Part shown: positions 39,050-47,725 of the stretch, in pieces
Layout of the letters: each line of letters starts with the position of its first letter
How positions within the stretch are numbered: position 1 is the first letter of the stretch
Assembly (NCBI GenBank): GCA_015075405.1
Contig: JABTUK010000004.1
Span: 1,426,001 to 1,490,000 of the forward strand
Reading direction: 5' to 3'
From: Anaerolineales bacterium
GTDB lineage: Bacteria > Chloroflexota > Anaerolineae > 4572-78 > J111
DNA: 64,000 nucleotides
Position numbers and translations under genes: made by a program
The notes under the pieces: model-generated
Databases searched by the model: none
What the model was told of the DNA's origin: nothing
The model's input: only the letters and a program-made list of their open reading frames with translations

Positions 39050-41878
39050 CTAAGGAGTAGGCGGCAGCGGTTGGGGTGGGATTGTTACCGGCGCGGTAAA
39101 GACGGTCAGGGCCGAGGCCGGCGGGGGAGGGGTGCCGGCAGGGGCAACTGGGGCAGTCAGGGTCAGCGTGGCGGTCAGGGTGGGGGTGGGCGTGAACGGC
39201 GGGGTGGTTACGGGCGGGCGCAGGGTGATGGCCTCGGGTGGGTTGTCTACCAACACCAGGGCGCGGTCGTCGGTAAAGCCGCCCAATTGGTCAAACACCA
39301 CCAGGCGCAGGGTGTACGGCCCGTTGTCAAGTTGGCGGGTGTCGAACGTGCCGAGCAGCTTTTTGCGCATCGTTTGGGTGATGGCGCTTTGAATGACCAT
39401 GAAACTTTCCGGGGCGGCGCCGACCCCCAACTCCAACTGGTAATGCGAAAATTTGGGGGCCACCGCCGACCCTTCCAGAGGAATAACCCCGCGCACCGCC
39501 CGGCCATCCACCGGCGCGGTCAGCCGGGCCAGCAGGTGTACCGAGGGGCAGGACTCGCTGGGCGGCTGGGCGATACCGTGCGTTATGGCCCACTCCCGGC
39601 CGTCGGGCGGGAACACTTGATAATAGCGCCGCTCGATGTTGGCCCGGCAGTACTCGTTGACCAACAGGCCGCTGTTCCGGTCAATTTCAACCAGTTGGTG
39701 CAAATCGTGTTCCGGGCCGAGCGGCGGCTGGTCCTGGGCAAAAATCTCCATCCGTCGCTCCGGGCAAGCTTCGCCGGGGAACGTGCCGGAATCGGCGCAA
39801 ATCTCCAGGGTGACAATCCCGCCGGGGCGGTTAAATTGATGCACCGGCAGCCCCGCGTGAGCCTGCTCCATAAAATTACGCCAGATGGGCGCTGCGCCTG
39901 CGTCTCCGCCCACTTCCACCATCGGCGTATTATCGGCGTTGCCCACCCAGACCCCGGCGACAATATCCGGCGTGTAGCCGATAGCCAGGTTGTCGCGGAA
40001 ATCATTGCTGGTGCCCGTTTTGACCGCCGCCGGGCGGGAGAGGTGCAACGGGCTGTCGGGGCCAAAGGCGGGCAGGCGGGCTTCGTTATCGGCCAGGATG
40101 TCGGTGATGAGGTAAGCGTGTTCGGGCCGCAGCACGGCGCGGGACTGCGGCCGAATGGGTTCGATGTCGCGGCCAAAGGCGTCGGTGATTTTTAAAATGG
40201 CCGTTGGCGGAACCAGTACCCCGCCGTTGGCTATGGCCTGGTAGGCGCCCGTCATTTCCAGCAGCGAGACTTCGCCGCTGCCCAAGGTCAGCGACAGGCC
40301 GTAGTCATCTCTGGTCAGGGTGGTGATGCCCAGGCGAGCGGCCAACGTTTTTAACCGCTCCACCCCCACCTGTTCCAGCGTTTTGACCGCCGGGATGTTG
40401 TAAGAATTGGCCAGGGCCGCCCGCACCGAGACCGGCCCGTGAAACAGGCGGTCCACATTTTGCGGCCGGTAAACGCGCCCGCTTTCTTCGGGGTAGGCCA
40501 CCGGGGTGTCCATCAGCAGGGTGCTGGGCGTCCAGTTGAGGGCCTCGAAGGCGGCCAGATAGGTCAGCGGCTTCATGGTCGAGCCGGGCTGGCGCGGGCT
40601 GAGGACGATATTCACCTGGCCGTCAATACTTTTATCCCGAAAATTGGGGCTGCCGACTAGGGCCAGAATCTGGCCGGTGGATACATCCAGCGCCACCAGC
40701 GCCCCGTTGCTGGCGCGCCGGTCGGCCAGGGCGCTTACCTGGGCCTGGACTTCGGTTTCGGCCAGGGCTTGCAGGCGCGGGTCGAGCGTCGTCTGCACCC
40801 GCAGCCCGGCCTGGTAAAGATAGGCCGGGGGGACAATCCGCTCCAATTCCTGCCGTACCATGGTTACAAAATGAGGCGCTTTCATATTGATGGTCAAATC
40901 GCGCAGGGCCAGTTCGCCCATGTAGGCGGTTTTGCCTTCGGTGGGGGTAATGTAGCCGGCCTCGACCATCAAATTGAGCACGTCGGCCTGGCGGGCTTTG
41001 GCTCGCTGCGGGTTGAGGTAGGGGTCATTCAGGGCGGGCGATTGGGGCAGACCGGCCAGCAGGGCTGCTTCGGGCAGGGTCAAATCGCGGGCCGTTTTGC
41101 CAAAGTAGGTTTGCGCCGCCGCTTCGATGCCATAGGCCAGGTTGCCGTAGTAAATCTGGTTAAAATAGACTTCCAGGATTTGCTGCTTGGTATAACGCCG
41201 GTTGATCTCGATAGCCAGCACCGCTTCCTTGAGTTTGCGCGAGAAGGTTTTTTCGGTGCGCTCGGCGGGAGTCAAAAAGACGTTGCGGGCCAGTTGTTGG
41301 GTGATGGTGCTGGCCCCGGAGACAATTTCGCCCTGGGTCAGGTTGCCGTAGACGGCGCGGGTGATGGCAATCGGGTCAACCCCGACATTGAGGAAAAAGT
41401 AGCGGTCTTCGGTGGCAATAGTGGCATTGATGGCGTCGGGCGAAATCTGGGCCAGGGAGACATCGGTGCGCCGCCCGCCCGTCGGGTCAATGATTTCCCA
41501 CAGCAAATTGCCGTCGCGGTCCACAATTTGAGTGGTGGCAAATTGAAAGGAGCGCGAGCGCAGTTCGCTGGCCGAGGGCAACTGGGCGGCAATCCAAAAG
41601 TAAGTGACGGCCCCGGCCAGGATAACCCCGCCAAGCAAAACCAGGCCAATGGAGAACAGGGCCAGCGCCCCCTGCAGCCAGGGGCGACGACGAGCCGGAT
41701 GCGGCCAGGTCAAACCGGCTTCGCGCCAGTAGCCGGGCGGAGTCAGGTCGGCCATCTGCCTGACCCGCTGAGCGTTTGTCTGAATAGCGGCGGGACGAGC
41801 AGCTTGTCCACGTTGTTGAAGCGGGCCGGAACGCTTGCCCCCCCACTTTTTAGACGGTTTCTTAGAATAGGATTGCAT
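39050..41878 (-). CDS. Bifunctional penicillin-binding protein, class A (PBP1A type)
   Basis: Cell-wall synthase of 942 residues: basic cytoplasmic head, one membrane helix near 75-100, a glycosyltransferase GT51 domain at about 130-300 (ATEDRYFF, GASTITQQLARNVF, YYGNLAYGIEAAAQTYFGK), then a transpeptidase at about 380-690. The Ser nucleophile is in PGSTMKPLTY, the second motif is SYN and the third is KTGTS. The long C-terminal part is a Pro/Thr-rich extracellular tail. An ordinary, apparently complete enzyme. It is transcribed alone on the minus strand. Confidence 0.95.
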   Translation of the reverse strand: MQSYSKKPSKKWGGKRSGPLQQRGQAARPAAIQTNAQRVRQMADLTPPGYWREAGLTWPHPARRRPWLQGALALFSIGLVLLGGVILAGAVTYFWIAAQLPSASELRSRSFQFATTQIVDRDGNLLWEIIDPTGGRRTDVSLAQISPDAINATIATEDRYFFLNVGVDPIAITRAVYGNLTQGEIVSGASTITQQLARNVFLTPAERTEKTFSRKLKEAVLAIEINRRYTKQQILEVYFNQIYYGNLAYGIEAAAQTYFGKTARDLTLPEAALLAGLPQSPALNDPYLNPQRAKARQADVLNLMVEAGYITPTEGKTAYMGELALRDLTINMKAPHFVTMVRQELERIVPPAYLYQAGLRVQTTLDPRLQALAETEVQAQVSALADRRASNGALVALDVSTGQILALVGSPNFRDKSIDGQVNIVLSPRQPGSTMKPLTYLAAFEALNWTPSTLLMDTPVAYPEESGRVYRPQNVDRLFHGPVSVRAALANSYNIPAVKTLEQVGVERLKTLAARLGITTLTRDDYGLSLTLGSGEVSLLEMTGAYQAIANGGVLVPPTAILKITDAFGRDIEPIRPQSRAVLRPEHAYLITDILADNEARLPAFGPDSPLHLSRPAAVKTGTSNDFRDNLAIGYTPDIVAGVWVGNADNTPMVEVGGDAGAAPIWRNFMEQAHAGLPVHQFNRPGGIVTLEICADSGTFPGEACPERRMEIFAQDQPPLGPEHDLHQLVEIDRNSGLLVNEYCRANIERRYYQVFPPDGREWAITHGIAQPPSESCPSVHLLARLTAPVDGRAVRGVIPLEGSAVAPKFSHYQLELGVGAAPESFMVIQSAITQTMRKKLLGTFDTRQLDNGPYTLRLVVFDQLGGFTDDRALVLVDNPPEAITLRPPVTTPPFTPTPTLTATLTLTAPVAPAGTPPPPASALTVFTAPVTIPPQPLPPTP

Positions 41879-41919
41879 AAGTTCGTGACGAAATCAAAGC
41901 GAGCAGATATCCCCACTGA

Positions 41920-42022
41920 AATCATGTCATTCCGACCGTAGGGAGGAATCTTCGTCGCTACTGCCTAAATACTATGGCCAGCGAGAGGACGCCTACGCGT
42001 CGCTGGCGCTCGAAATGACATA
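41920..42022. repeat. REP-like palindrome, family C (divergent copy)
   Basis: Ends AAATCATGTCATTCCGACCG and GCTCGAAATGACATACC. The middle holds a second small palindrome (GCCAGCGAGAGGACGCC, GCGTCGCTGGC). It lies between the penicillin-binding protein and TPR genes. Confidence 0.7.
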
Positions 42023-42076
42023 CCAGAAACCGGAACCCCATTTCATCATAAATTTACGCAAAGCTGTACTTGGGCT

Positions 42077-43258
42077 TCACGGCGGAGTTAACTCCTGAAG
42101 TTGGGCTTCGGCGTCGGTGCGTAGCGTGTCCTGATCCAGTTCCATCACTTTTTGAAAATCGGCGCGGGCGGCGGCAAAGTCGCCCTTTAATTTATAAGCC
42201 AGACCGCGCTGGTAGTAGGCGTTGGCGTTGGCGGCGTCCAGCCGGATGGCCTCGCCGTAGTCGCTAATCGCTCGCTCGTAATCGCCTTTGTCGGCATAGG
42301 CGTTGCCTCGATTGTAATAGGGCCAGACCAGTGGTTCGTGCTTTAGCTCGATAGCTTTCGTATAATCAGGAATAGCGTTATCATATTCCCCCTTTTTGCG
42401 ATAGGCCAGCCCGCGGCTGTTGTAAGGCAGGCTGAGCGGGTCGTACTCCAACTCGATGGCTTTGCTGTAGTCGGCAATGGCCTGGTCGTTGTTGCCCTTG
42501 TAAAAATGGGCGTTGGCCCGGTTGTAGTAGGGCAGGGCGATGGGGTCGTAGTTGAGTTCGATAGCTTTGCTGAAATCCTCGATGGCCGGGGTGTAATTCT
42601 GCTGGACGTACTGCACGTAACCGCGATTGTAATAGGCTTCGCTGAGCGGGTCGTAATTAAGTTCGATGGCTTTGGTGTAATCGGCCAGGGTGCGTTCATA
42701 ATCCCTTTTGAAATAATATTCCTGGGCGCGGTTGAAATAAGCCACAGCGTCAGGTAGAGGGAGGTCGGTCGGCAGAGGGGTGGCCGTGGGTTCGGGGGTG
42801 GGACCGGCGGGGGTTGGGGTGTCGGTGGGGGCGGGGGTTGGGGTAGCAGTTGGCGGAGCAGAGACTTGCAGGGTCAGGCTCCGCTGAACAAACTCGGCCT
42901 CGTACTGGACAGTCAGGTGGACTTCAAACGCGCCGGGCGTTTCGGGCGCTTGATAGCTGATGCAGCAAGTCCCTTGACCGGCCAGGATAAGCCCGCCGGT
43001 GGTGCTCCACTGGTAAGCAAACGGGTCGGCTGCGCCCAGCACTTTGACCACCGCCACCCGCACATCGGTGGTTTCGCCCCCGGCCAGGCTGGTCCGGCTG
43101 GCCGATAACTGGCCTATTTTGCTTTCGAGTGGAATTTCCAGCGTGGGCGGCGGCGTGGCGGCCAGCGGGTTACGACAGTAGGTCAGGCCCAGGCTCACCA
43201 ACAGCAGCATCAGTCCCCGGAGTAAATTATTGAAGCGCCCGCCTGTTTGATGGTTCAT
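42077..43258 (-). CDS. TPR-repeat lipoprotein
   Basis: 393 residues. N-terminal signal with lipobox-like LTYC at about residue 28, an Ig-like region (residues 60-135), a Pro/Thr linker and then about seven TPR units. The units are 35 residues long and nearly alike (AIELNYDPLSEAYYNRGYVQ), the spacing of a regular solenoid. TPR proteins bind other proteins; this one would do so outside the membrane. Its neighbours give no hint of a partner. Confidence 0.88.
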   Translation of the reverse strand: MNHQTGGRFNNLLRGLMLLLVSLGLTYCRNPLAATPPPTLEIPLESKIGQLSASRTSLAGGETTDVRVAVVKVLGAADPFAYQWSTTGGLILAGQGTCCISYQAPETPGAFEVHLTVQYEAEFVQRSLTLQVSAPPTATPTPAPTDTPTPAGPTPEPTATPLPTDLPLPDAVAYFNRAQEYYFKRDYERTLADYTKAIELNYDPLSEAYYNRGYVQYVQQNYTPAIEDFSKAIELNYDPIALPYYNRANAHFYKGNNDQAIADYSKAIELEYDPLSLPYNSRGLAYRKKGEYDNAIPDYTKAIELKHEPLVWPYYNRGNAYADKGDYERAISDYGEAIRLDAANANAYYQRGLAYKLKGDFAAARADFQKVMELDQDTLRTDAEAQLQELTPP

Positions 43259-43308
43259 CGCCTCGCCTCGTTATATATGGGCGTCCAGAAAAATTCTTTC
43301 TCAACGAT

Positions 43309-43370
43309 CAAGGTAGCAGGGTAACAGAGTAGCAGGAAATAGGTTTGCTACCTTACTACCCTGCTACTTG
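43309..43370. repeat. Iterated-word palindrome (word GTAGCAGG, 8-mer)
   Basis: The left arm (43309-43336) is AGGTAGCA, GGGTAACA, GAGTAGCA. The right arm (43345-43370) is GCTACCTT, ACTACCCT, GCTACTTG. The loop is eight bases. It is upstream of the TPR gene. Confidence 0.87.
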
Positions 43371-43487
43371 CTTTAACGCCAAAAACTTTTCTGGAGCACT
43401 ATATCATGATATGATCGTTCCTTTTAATCCTTTATAGTTTACCATAAATTGAGCCGAAGAGTCTACTCCGGCGAACATAACGGGTGT

Positions 43488-43625
43488 ATTTCAATTCTGG
43501 GGCAAATTTTGGGTTGGGTAGGGGCGAGGCAACTCGGAAAGCGTTTTGGGTGCTTCGAGACCATCAATCGAGTTGCCTCGCCCCTACGAATGGTCAAACT
43601 CGCCCCCAAATTGAAATGCCCCGAA
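43488..43625. repeat. Nested palindrome
   Basis: The inner arms are perfectly complementary over 19 bases (43518-43536 and 43569-43587, GTAGGGGCGAGGCAACTCG). The outer arms share ATTTCAATT...GGGGC with its complement at 43603-43625. Two hairpins appear one inside the other, as if one palindromic element had inserted into another. Confidence 0.75.
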
Positions 43626-43654
43626 CACGGGTGTGTGTTCGCTTTTGGGGCAGA

Positions 43655-43735
43655 CTCACTTTCAACCCTCTCCGCTTCGGAGAGGGGAGAAGAGCGCCCT
43701 CCCCGCAGCGGGGAGGGTTGGGAGGGGTCTGTCTA
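43655..43735. repeat. GC-rich hairpins
   Basis: CCCTCTCCGCTTCGGAGAGGG is a tight hairpin; CCCTCCCCGCAGCGGGGAGGG follows at once. Such CCCTC/GAGGG hairpins resemble the one at 13812-13875. Confidence 0.6.
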
Positions 43736-43886
43736 CGCTATCCACCGAATTCGCCCCCAAATCTGAACACACCCCCGAACACAACGCAGATGGCAAATAT
43801 CCTAAAGATGTGCTATAGTTCTTCAAGAAAAAGATTTTGGATCTTTTGCCGATCGGTAGGGGGGGGCATCCCTAATGCCACCCCGA

Positions 43887-43981
43887 TATAGATCCAATTT
43901 CCGAGGAGTGAGGCACGCCTACGTGCCGAACGGAGCCGCACGAGGGCGTGCTAGCTCCTCAAATTTGGATGTGCTGAGTCT
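43887..43981. repeat. MITE-like palindrome, family D (second copy)
   Basis: Ends ATAGATCCAATTTCCGAGGAG and CTCCTCAAATTTGGATGTG then CTGAGTCT, with inner arms GAGGCACGCC and GGCGTGCT. Same architecture as 20130-20228. The arms are imperfect. Confidence 0.72.
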
Positions 43982-44057
43982 GCTTTTTCCAGGGGCGGAA
44001 TTCATTCTGCACACCTCATTATCGGATCATTACAATTCTGTGGTTAAGAATGAAATA

Positions 44058-44885
44058 ATGATATTTAATCAACTTATCTGCGGCGACGCTGTTACCGAAA
44101 TGTCCAAGTTGCCCGATGCCTGCGTGGACCTGCTCATCGCCGACCCGCCCTACAACTTAGGTAAAGATTACGGCAATAACCTCGACCGGAAAGCCTGGGC
44201 TGAGTATGAAACATTTACCCGCAACTGGCTCGGCCAGGCCGTCCGCTTGCTCAAGCCGACCGGCTCGCTGTACGTCTTTATGGGCGTCCGTTTTATCTCG
44301 CGCCTGTTTGGGCTGCTGGAAGAGGAGTTGGGGCTGAATTTCAACGGTTGGATCACCTGGCATTATACTCAGGGCATGGGCCGCAAAAGCGGCTTTTCGC
44401 CCCGCCACGAAGACATTTTGTATTTTACTCGCTCCGAGCAGTTCACTTTCAACTTGGACGCCGTGCGCATCCCCCAGAAATATTACCGGGAGCGCAACAA
44501 CATGGCCGGGGCCAACCCCGGCGACGTGTGGACCTTTTCCCACGTTCACTATTGCAGCGCCGAGCGGCTGCCCCATCCCACCCAGAAGCCGGAAGCCCTG
44601 CTGGAGCGGATTATCAATGCCAGTTCCAACCCTGGTGATCTGGTGCTCGACCCGTTTGTGGGCAGCGGCACCACCTGCCGGGTGGCCCAGGTTTTGGGCC
44701 GGGCCTGGCTTGGCATTGACCTCAATCCAGAGTATATTATTATGAGCCAGCAGCGGCTCGACGCGCCGTTTGATGGCTTTGACTCGCTCGACCCACGCGC
44801 CAGGCGCACCCCGAAGGATTTGCCGGGGGTAAAATCCGGGCCGATGACGTTAGCAACTGACAGTGGCGTGGTGCGTGGTACGTAG
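44058..44885 (+). CDS. Orphan DNA methyltransferase, beta class (adenine-N6 or cytosine-N4)
   Basis: 275 residues from the ATG at 44058. Catalytic motif IV is DPPYNLGKDYG near residue 30, and the SAM-binding motif DPFVGSGTT is near 200; the order (IV then I) is that of beta-class methylases such as M.CcrM-like or M.HinfI-like enzymes. A target-recognition region lies between. No restriction enzyme is adjacent, so it is a solitary methylase that may mark DNA for regulation or protect from an unlinked nuclease. The last residues (SGVVRGT) and stop are encoded by an iterated-word repeat. Target sequence cannot be read. Confidence 0.87.
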   Translation: MIFNQLICGDAVTEMSKLPDACVDLLIADPPYNLGKDYGNNLDRKAWAEYETFTRNWLGQAVRLLKPTGSLYVFMGVRFISRLFGLLEEELGLNFNGWITWHYTQGMGRKSGFSPRHEDILYFTRSEQFTFNLDAVRIPQKYYRERNNMAGANPGDVWTFSHVHYCSAERLPHPTQKPEALLERIINASSNPGDLVLDPFVGSGTTCRVAQVLGRAWLGIDLNPEYIIMSQQRLDAPFDGFDSLDPRARRTPKDLPGVKSGPMTLATDSGVVRGT

Positions 44886-44910
44886 TGCGTGAACATTTAC
44901 GCATCATGCT
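44863..44910. repeat. Iterated-word repeat (word GCGTGGT), overlapping the methylase stop
   Basis: The left arm (44863-44890) is GTGGCGT, GGTGCGT, GGTACGT, AGTGCGT. The right arm is short (ACGCATCATGC). The methylase stop codon lies within the left arm, which thus encodes the last residues. Confidence 0.75.
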
Positions 44911-44935
44911 TTACCTTGACTATGGGGGATACTAG

Positions 44936-46306
44936 ATGAAATACCACATTTGGACCGCCGGCTGCCAGATGAATGTGGCCGACTCGCAGCGGGTTGGCTC
45001 TGAGCTGGAAAAGCTGGGCTATCACTACACCGACAGCTACCGCGACGCTGATGTCGTCGTTTTGAATACCTGCGTGGTGCGCCAGAGCGCCGAAGATAAG
45101 GCCGTCGGCTTTTTATGGAGCCTCAAGCCGCTCAAAGAGGCCCGACCCGACCGGGTGTTGGCCCTGATGGGCTGCATGGTCGGGGCCAAAGGCGGCAGCC
45201 AACTGACCAAAGCATTTCCCCACGTAGACGTGTTTATGCCACCCAGCGAACCCGGCCCGCTGGTTGACTTTTTGCTGGCCCGCGAAAGCGAGCAGGCGGC
45301 CCTGGCCTTCCGCCACCATCTGCAAGATGAAGGAACTCGGCTGGTCCTGCCCGAACATCAACAAAACAAGCTGATCACCGCCCACGTGCCGATCATCTAC
45401 GGCTGCAACCACGTCTGTACCTTCTGCATCATCCCCTCCCGGCGCGGGCGCGAGCGCAGCCGCCCGGTCGGCGAGATTGCCGCCGAAACCCGCAGCCTGG
45501 TGGCCCAGGGGGTGCGCGAAGTCACCCTGCTCGGCCAGATTGTGGATCGCTATGGCTACGACGTGCCCGACGGGCCGCGCCTGCCCGACCTGCTGCGGGT
45601 GCTGAACGATCTCGACGGCTTGCAGCGGATTCGCTTTTTGACCAGTCACCCCAACTACATGTCTGATGAACTGCTCAACGCGGTGGCTGAATTGCCCAAG
45701 GTGTGCGAGCATATTGAAGTGCCCAACCAGGCCGGTGACGACGACATTCTGCGCCAGATGAAGCGCGAGTATACGATGGACGCCTATTACCGCTTGATCG
45801 AGCGCATCCGGGCGCGTATGCCCGATGTCTCCATCGCTACTGATATTATCGTCGGCTTCCCCGGTGAAACCGAGGCCCAGTTCCAGCGCACCCTCGACAC
45901 CCTGGCCGAACTGGAACTGGACGTAGTCCACTCCGCTATGTACTCGCCCCGCCCCGGCACGGTTTCGGCCAAAATCATGCTCGATGACGTGCCTGCCGAA
46001 GAAAAGAAGCGCCGCCTTGATGCGGTCAACGAGCAGCAGGAACAGATCGTGGCCGGCATTAACGCCCGGCTGCTGGGTCGCACCGTCGAGGTGCTGGTGG
46101 AAGAGAAAAACAAAAACCGCTGGAAAGGCCGCACCCGCACCAACAAACTGGTCTTTTTTGAAGATGAAAGCGGCAAAGATTGGCAGGGCCAGTTAGCCAA
46201 TGTTGAAGTTACCTGGACCGGCCCCTGGAGCCTACGCGGCACCCTACCCGGCCAAAAGAAGCTGGTCGCTACGGATGAGCCTCTGTTGATTCCGTTGGTG
46301 GCCTAA
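44936..46306 (+). CDS. miaB: tRNA-2-methylthio-N6-dimethylallyladenosine synthase
   Basis: Radical-SAM methylthiotransferase that modifies A37 of tRNA, 456 residues. N-terminal UPF0004 domain with Cys10, Cys46 and Cys80 for one [4Fe-4S] cluster; radical-SAM domain with Cys157, Cys161, Cys164 (YGCNHVCTFCIIPSRRG); C-terminal TRAM domain near 385-450. All expected residues are present. Start codon follows a GGGGGA. Transcribed singly. Confidence 0.95.
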   Translation: MKYHIWTAGCQMNVADSQRVGSELEKLGYHYTDSYRDADVVVLNTCVVRQSAEDKAVGFLWSLKPLKEARPDRVLALMGCMVGAKGGSQLTKAFPHVDVFMPPSEPGPLVDFLLARESEQAALAFRHHLQDEGTRLVLPEHQQNKLITAHVPIIYGCNHVCTFCIIPSRRGRERSRPVGEIAAETRSLVAQGVREVTLLGQIVDRYGYDVPDGPRLPDLLRVLNDLDGLQRIRFLTSHPNYMSDELLNAVAELPKVCEHIEVPNQAGDDDILRQMKREYTMDAYYRLIERIRARMPDVSIATDIIVGFPGETEAQFQRTLDTLAELELDVVHSAMYSPRPGTVSAKIMLDDVPAEEKKRRLDAVNEQQEQIVAGINARLLGRTVEVLVEEKNKNRWKGRTRTNKLVFFEDESGKDWQGQLANVEVTWTGPWSLRGTLPGQKKLVATDEPLLIPLVA

Positions 46307-46327
46307 TGTAAGTAGCAGAGCTACAAT

Positions 46328-46624
46328 ATGACGTATACTATTGACGTCACAGATGAAGCTAAAGAGGACTTATCATACTATACAGCTTTTGAGCGCAAGA
46401 CCATTGTGACAGAGATACGAGCACAGCTTGTCCATCAGCCACTTATGGAAACCAAAAATCGAAAGCAGTTACGCAATAATCCCATTGCTACTTGGGAATT
46501 ACGAGTAGGGATGTATCGAGTCTTTTATGAAGTTGATGTGACCGGCCAAACCGTGAATATAATTTCAATCGGACATAAAACCCACAATACGCTCTGGATC
46601 AGAGGTCAAGAGGTGGAATTATGA
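46328..46624 (+). CDS. RelE/ParE-family toxin candidate
   Basis: 98 residues in the RelE/ParE fold: DVTDEAKEDLSYY at the start, NPIATWELRVGMYRVFYEVD near 60 and ISIGHKTHNTLW at the end. Such proteins cleave mRNA on the ribosome or poison gyrase. It overlaps the next gene by four bases (ATGA). Here the toxin comes first, the reverse of the usual order and as in HigBA-type pairs. The two genes are more A+T-rich than miaB. Confidence 0.87.
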   Translation: MTYTIDVTDEAKEDLSYYTAFERKTIVTEIRAQLVHQPLMETKNRKQLRNNPIATWELRVGMYRVFYEVDVTGQTVNIISIGHKTHNTLWIRGQEVEL

Positions 46625-46899
46625 AGACAGTTGACCTAACACAGGAGCAGATTGATTTGACCAGCTTACTCCGGCTGGCCCAAAACGAGCCAATTTTGCT
46701 GCTTACGGCAGAAGGGCAAGAATTTCTATTATCCGAAGCCGATGATTTTGAACGAGAGGTGGACGCTCTTCGTACCAGCAAATCTTTTCAACAATTTTTA
46801 GATGAGCGATCGGCGGGCAAAAACAAAATCTCGCTTGATGAGCTTGAACTTGAAATTGAGCGAGAACTTGCTTCTATAAATGCTACAGATGTCCCATAG
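46621..46899 (+). CDS. Antitoxin candidate of the RelE-type pair
   Basis: 92 residues, acidic, translationally coupled to the RelE-like gene by an ATGA overlap. The N-terminal half (LLRLAQNEPILLLTAEGQEF) looks like the Phd/YefM fold, and the acidic helical C-terminus (SLDELELEIERELA) would wrap the toxin. Its 3' end overlaps the convergent small membrane-protein gene by 17 bases. Confidence 0.8.
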   Translation: MKTVDLTQEQIDLTSLLRLAQNEPILLLTAEGQEFLLSEADDFEREVDALRTSKSFQQFLDERSAGKNKISLDELELEIERELASINATDVP

Positions 46900-47149
46900 G
46901 CGCTAGTCCCTGGCGGCGCCTGACCCCAAATTTCCACACCCCGACTACCGCCGCGGCGATGATTAAAATAACATTTATCGCCCCAAAGATTGATTCCCTG
47001 ATATAAGCAGCTTCATAGCCCAGTGAGAGCTGGCCTTGAGCCAGGGAATGTTGGGCTAGCTCGGTGGCGGCTTTCTCGGCCGGCAGGATGAAGAAGTAGG
47101 CATTCAAGATGATCAGGGCTGTAAGAAACAGCTTTAATCCTCGAAACAT
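46883..47149 (-). CDS. Small membrane protein
   Basis: 88 residues with two predicted helices (about 5-22 and 55-75). No family recognised. Start ATG is preceded by a purine-rich stretch. It follows another membrane-protein gene on the same strand by about 48 bases and may share its transcript. It overlaps the antitoxin gene tail to tail. Confidence 0.6.
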   Translation of the reverse strand: MFRGLKLFLTALIILNAYFFILPAEKAATELAQHSLAQGQLSLGYEAAYIRESIFGAINVILIIAAAVVGVWKFGVRRRQGLAPMGHL

Positions 47150-47197
47150 TTGATCCTCTCTTTGAATGGACTGTAATTTTTAGGTATCCATCCCCTG

Positions 47198-47662
47198 TTA
47201 TTGTTGGCTCATCATTGGCCTTTTTTTCTTACCCAGCCGGCCGGTGAGCCGTAACCCATCCCGAATATTCAGCCCCATCAACCCAATATTGACCGCCCCG
47301 GCTGCCAATTCAACCCCTTGCAGTAGATAAAAGGTAAGGTCAAAGCTGCCTGCCGCCGCCCGATAGTTCAAAACGAGGGCGCATGGCAGTAGAATCAATA
47401 ATCCGTTGAGCGCAATCAGTTTCATTCGCCGCATTTTGGTCTGGATCAGACGCCCCTGGCGCAGGCCGGTTATGGCTCTGCCACTCAGGCCGGTAATCGC
47501 CATAGCTGGAACCAGCACCCACAACCCGTAAACAATCATCTGTTTCACCAGGGCTATCTCTGCTTCATTCCCTACCAGTTCCACCACCACCGACGCTAGA
47601 AAAAAAGTGGCGATCAAAACTGTGGCTAAAAATCCTATGATACTATGGATCCGAGTTTTCAT
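47198..47662 (-). CDS. Four-helix membrane protein under MarR control
   Basis: 154 residues with four predicted helices (about 7-29, 45-60, 85-100, 112-135). No named family is recognised; the layout is seen in small membrane proteins with unknown roles. Directly upstream lies a perfect inverted repeat at 47680-47706, which resembles a MarR operator, and the MarR gene lies just beyond. Repression by that regulator is inferred. Confidence 0.75.
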   Translation of the reverse strand: MKTRIHSIIGFLATVLIATFFLASVVVELVGNEAEIALVKQMIVYGLWVLVPAMAITGLSGRAITGLRQGRLIQTKMRRMKLIALNGLLILLPCALVLNYRAAAGSFDLTFYLLQGVELAAGAVNIGLMGLNIRDGLRLTGRLGKKKRPMMSQQ

Positions 47663-47679
47663 TTAATCCCCTAATATGA

Positions 47680-47712
47680 TTGTTATAACTATAGTTAATA
47701 TAACAACTATAT
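47680..47712. promoter_or_regulatory. MarR-type operator candidate
   Basis: TTGTTATA and TATAACAA form perfect 8-bp arms around ACTATAGTTAA, itself containing the palindrome AACTATAGTT. It ends with CAACTATAT, shared with the region upstream of the MarR gene. It is 18-50 bases before the start of the membrane-protein gene. Confidence 0.5.
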
Positions 47713-47725
47713 GGTAAAAAATTTT

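Larger units (their letters stand above)
43259..44057. other. Long intergenic region packed with palindromes
   Basis: About 800 bases without a supported gene, between the divergent TPR lipoprotein and DNA methylase. It holds in order: an iterated-word palindrome (43309-43370), a nested palindrome (43488-43625), GC-rich hairpins (43655-43735), a GGCATCCC fragment (43862-43882) and a family D palindrome (43887-43981). No promoter for the methylase could be fixed. Confidence 0.7.

Noticed and set aside
39023..40195. Open frame of 390 codons opposite the penicillin-binding protein
   Set aside because: Shadow of the coding strand in a GC-rich gene; composition (His, Gln, Gly-rich) is typical of antisense reading.
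43449..43891. Small frames in the palindrome cluster upstream of the methylase
   Set aside because: They fall in inverted repeats that are read in both directions and show no coding pattern.
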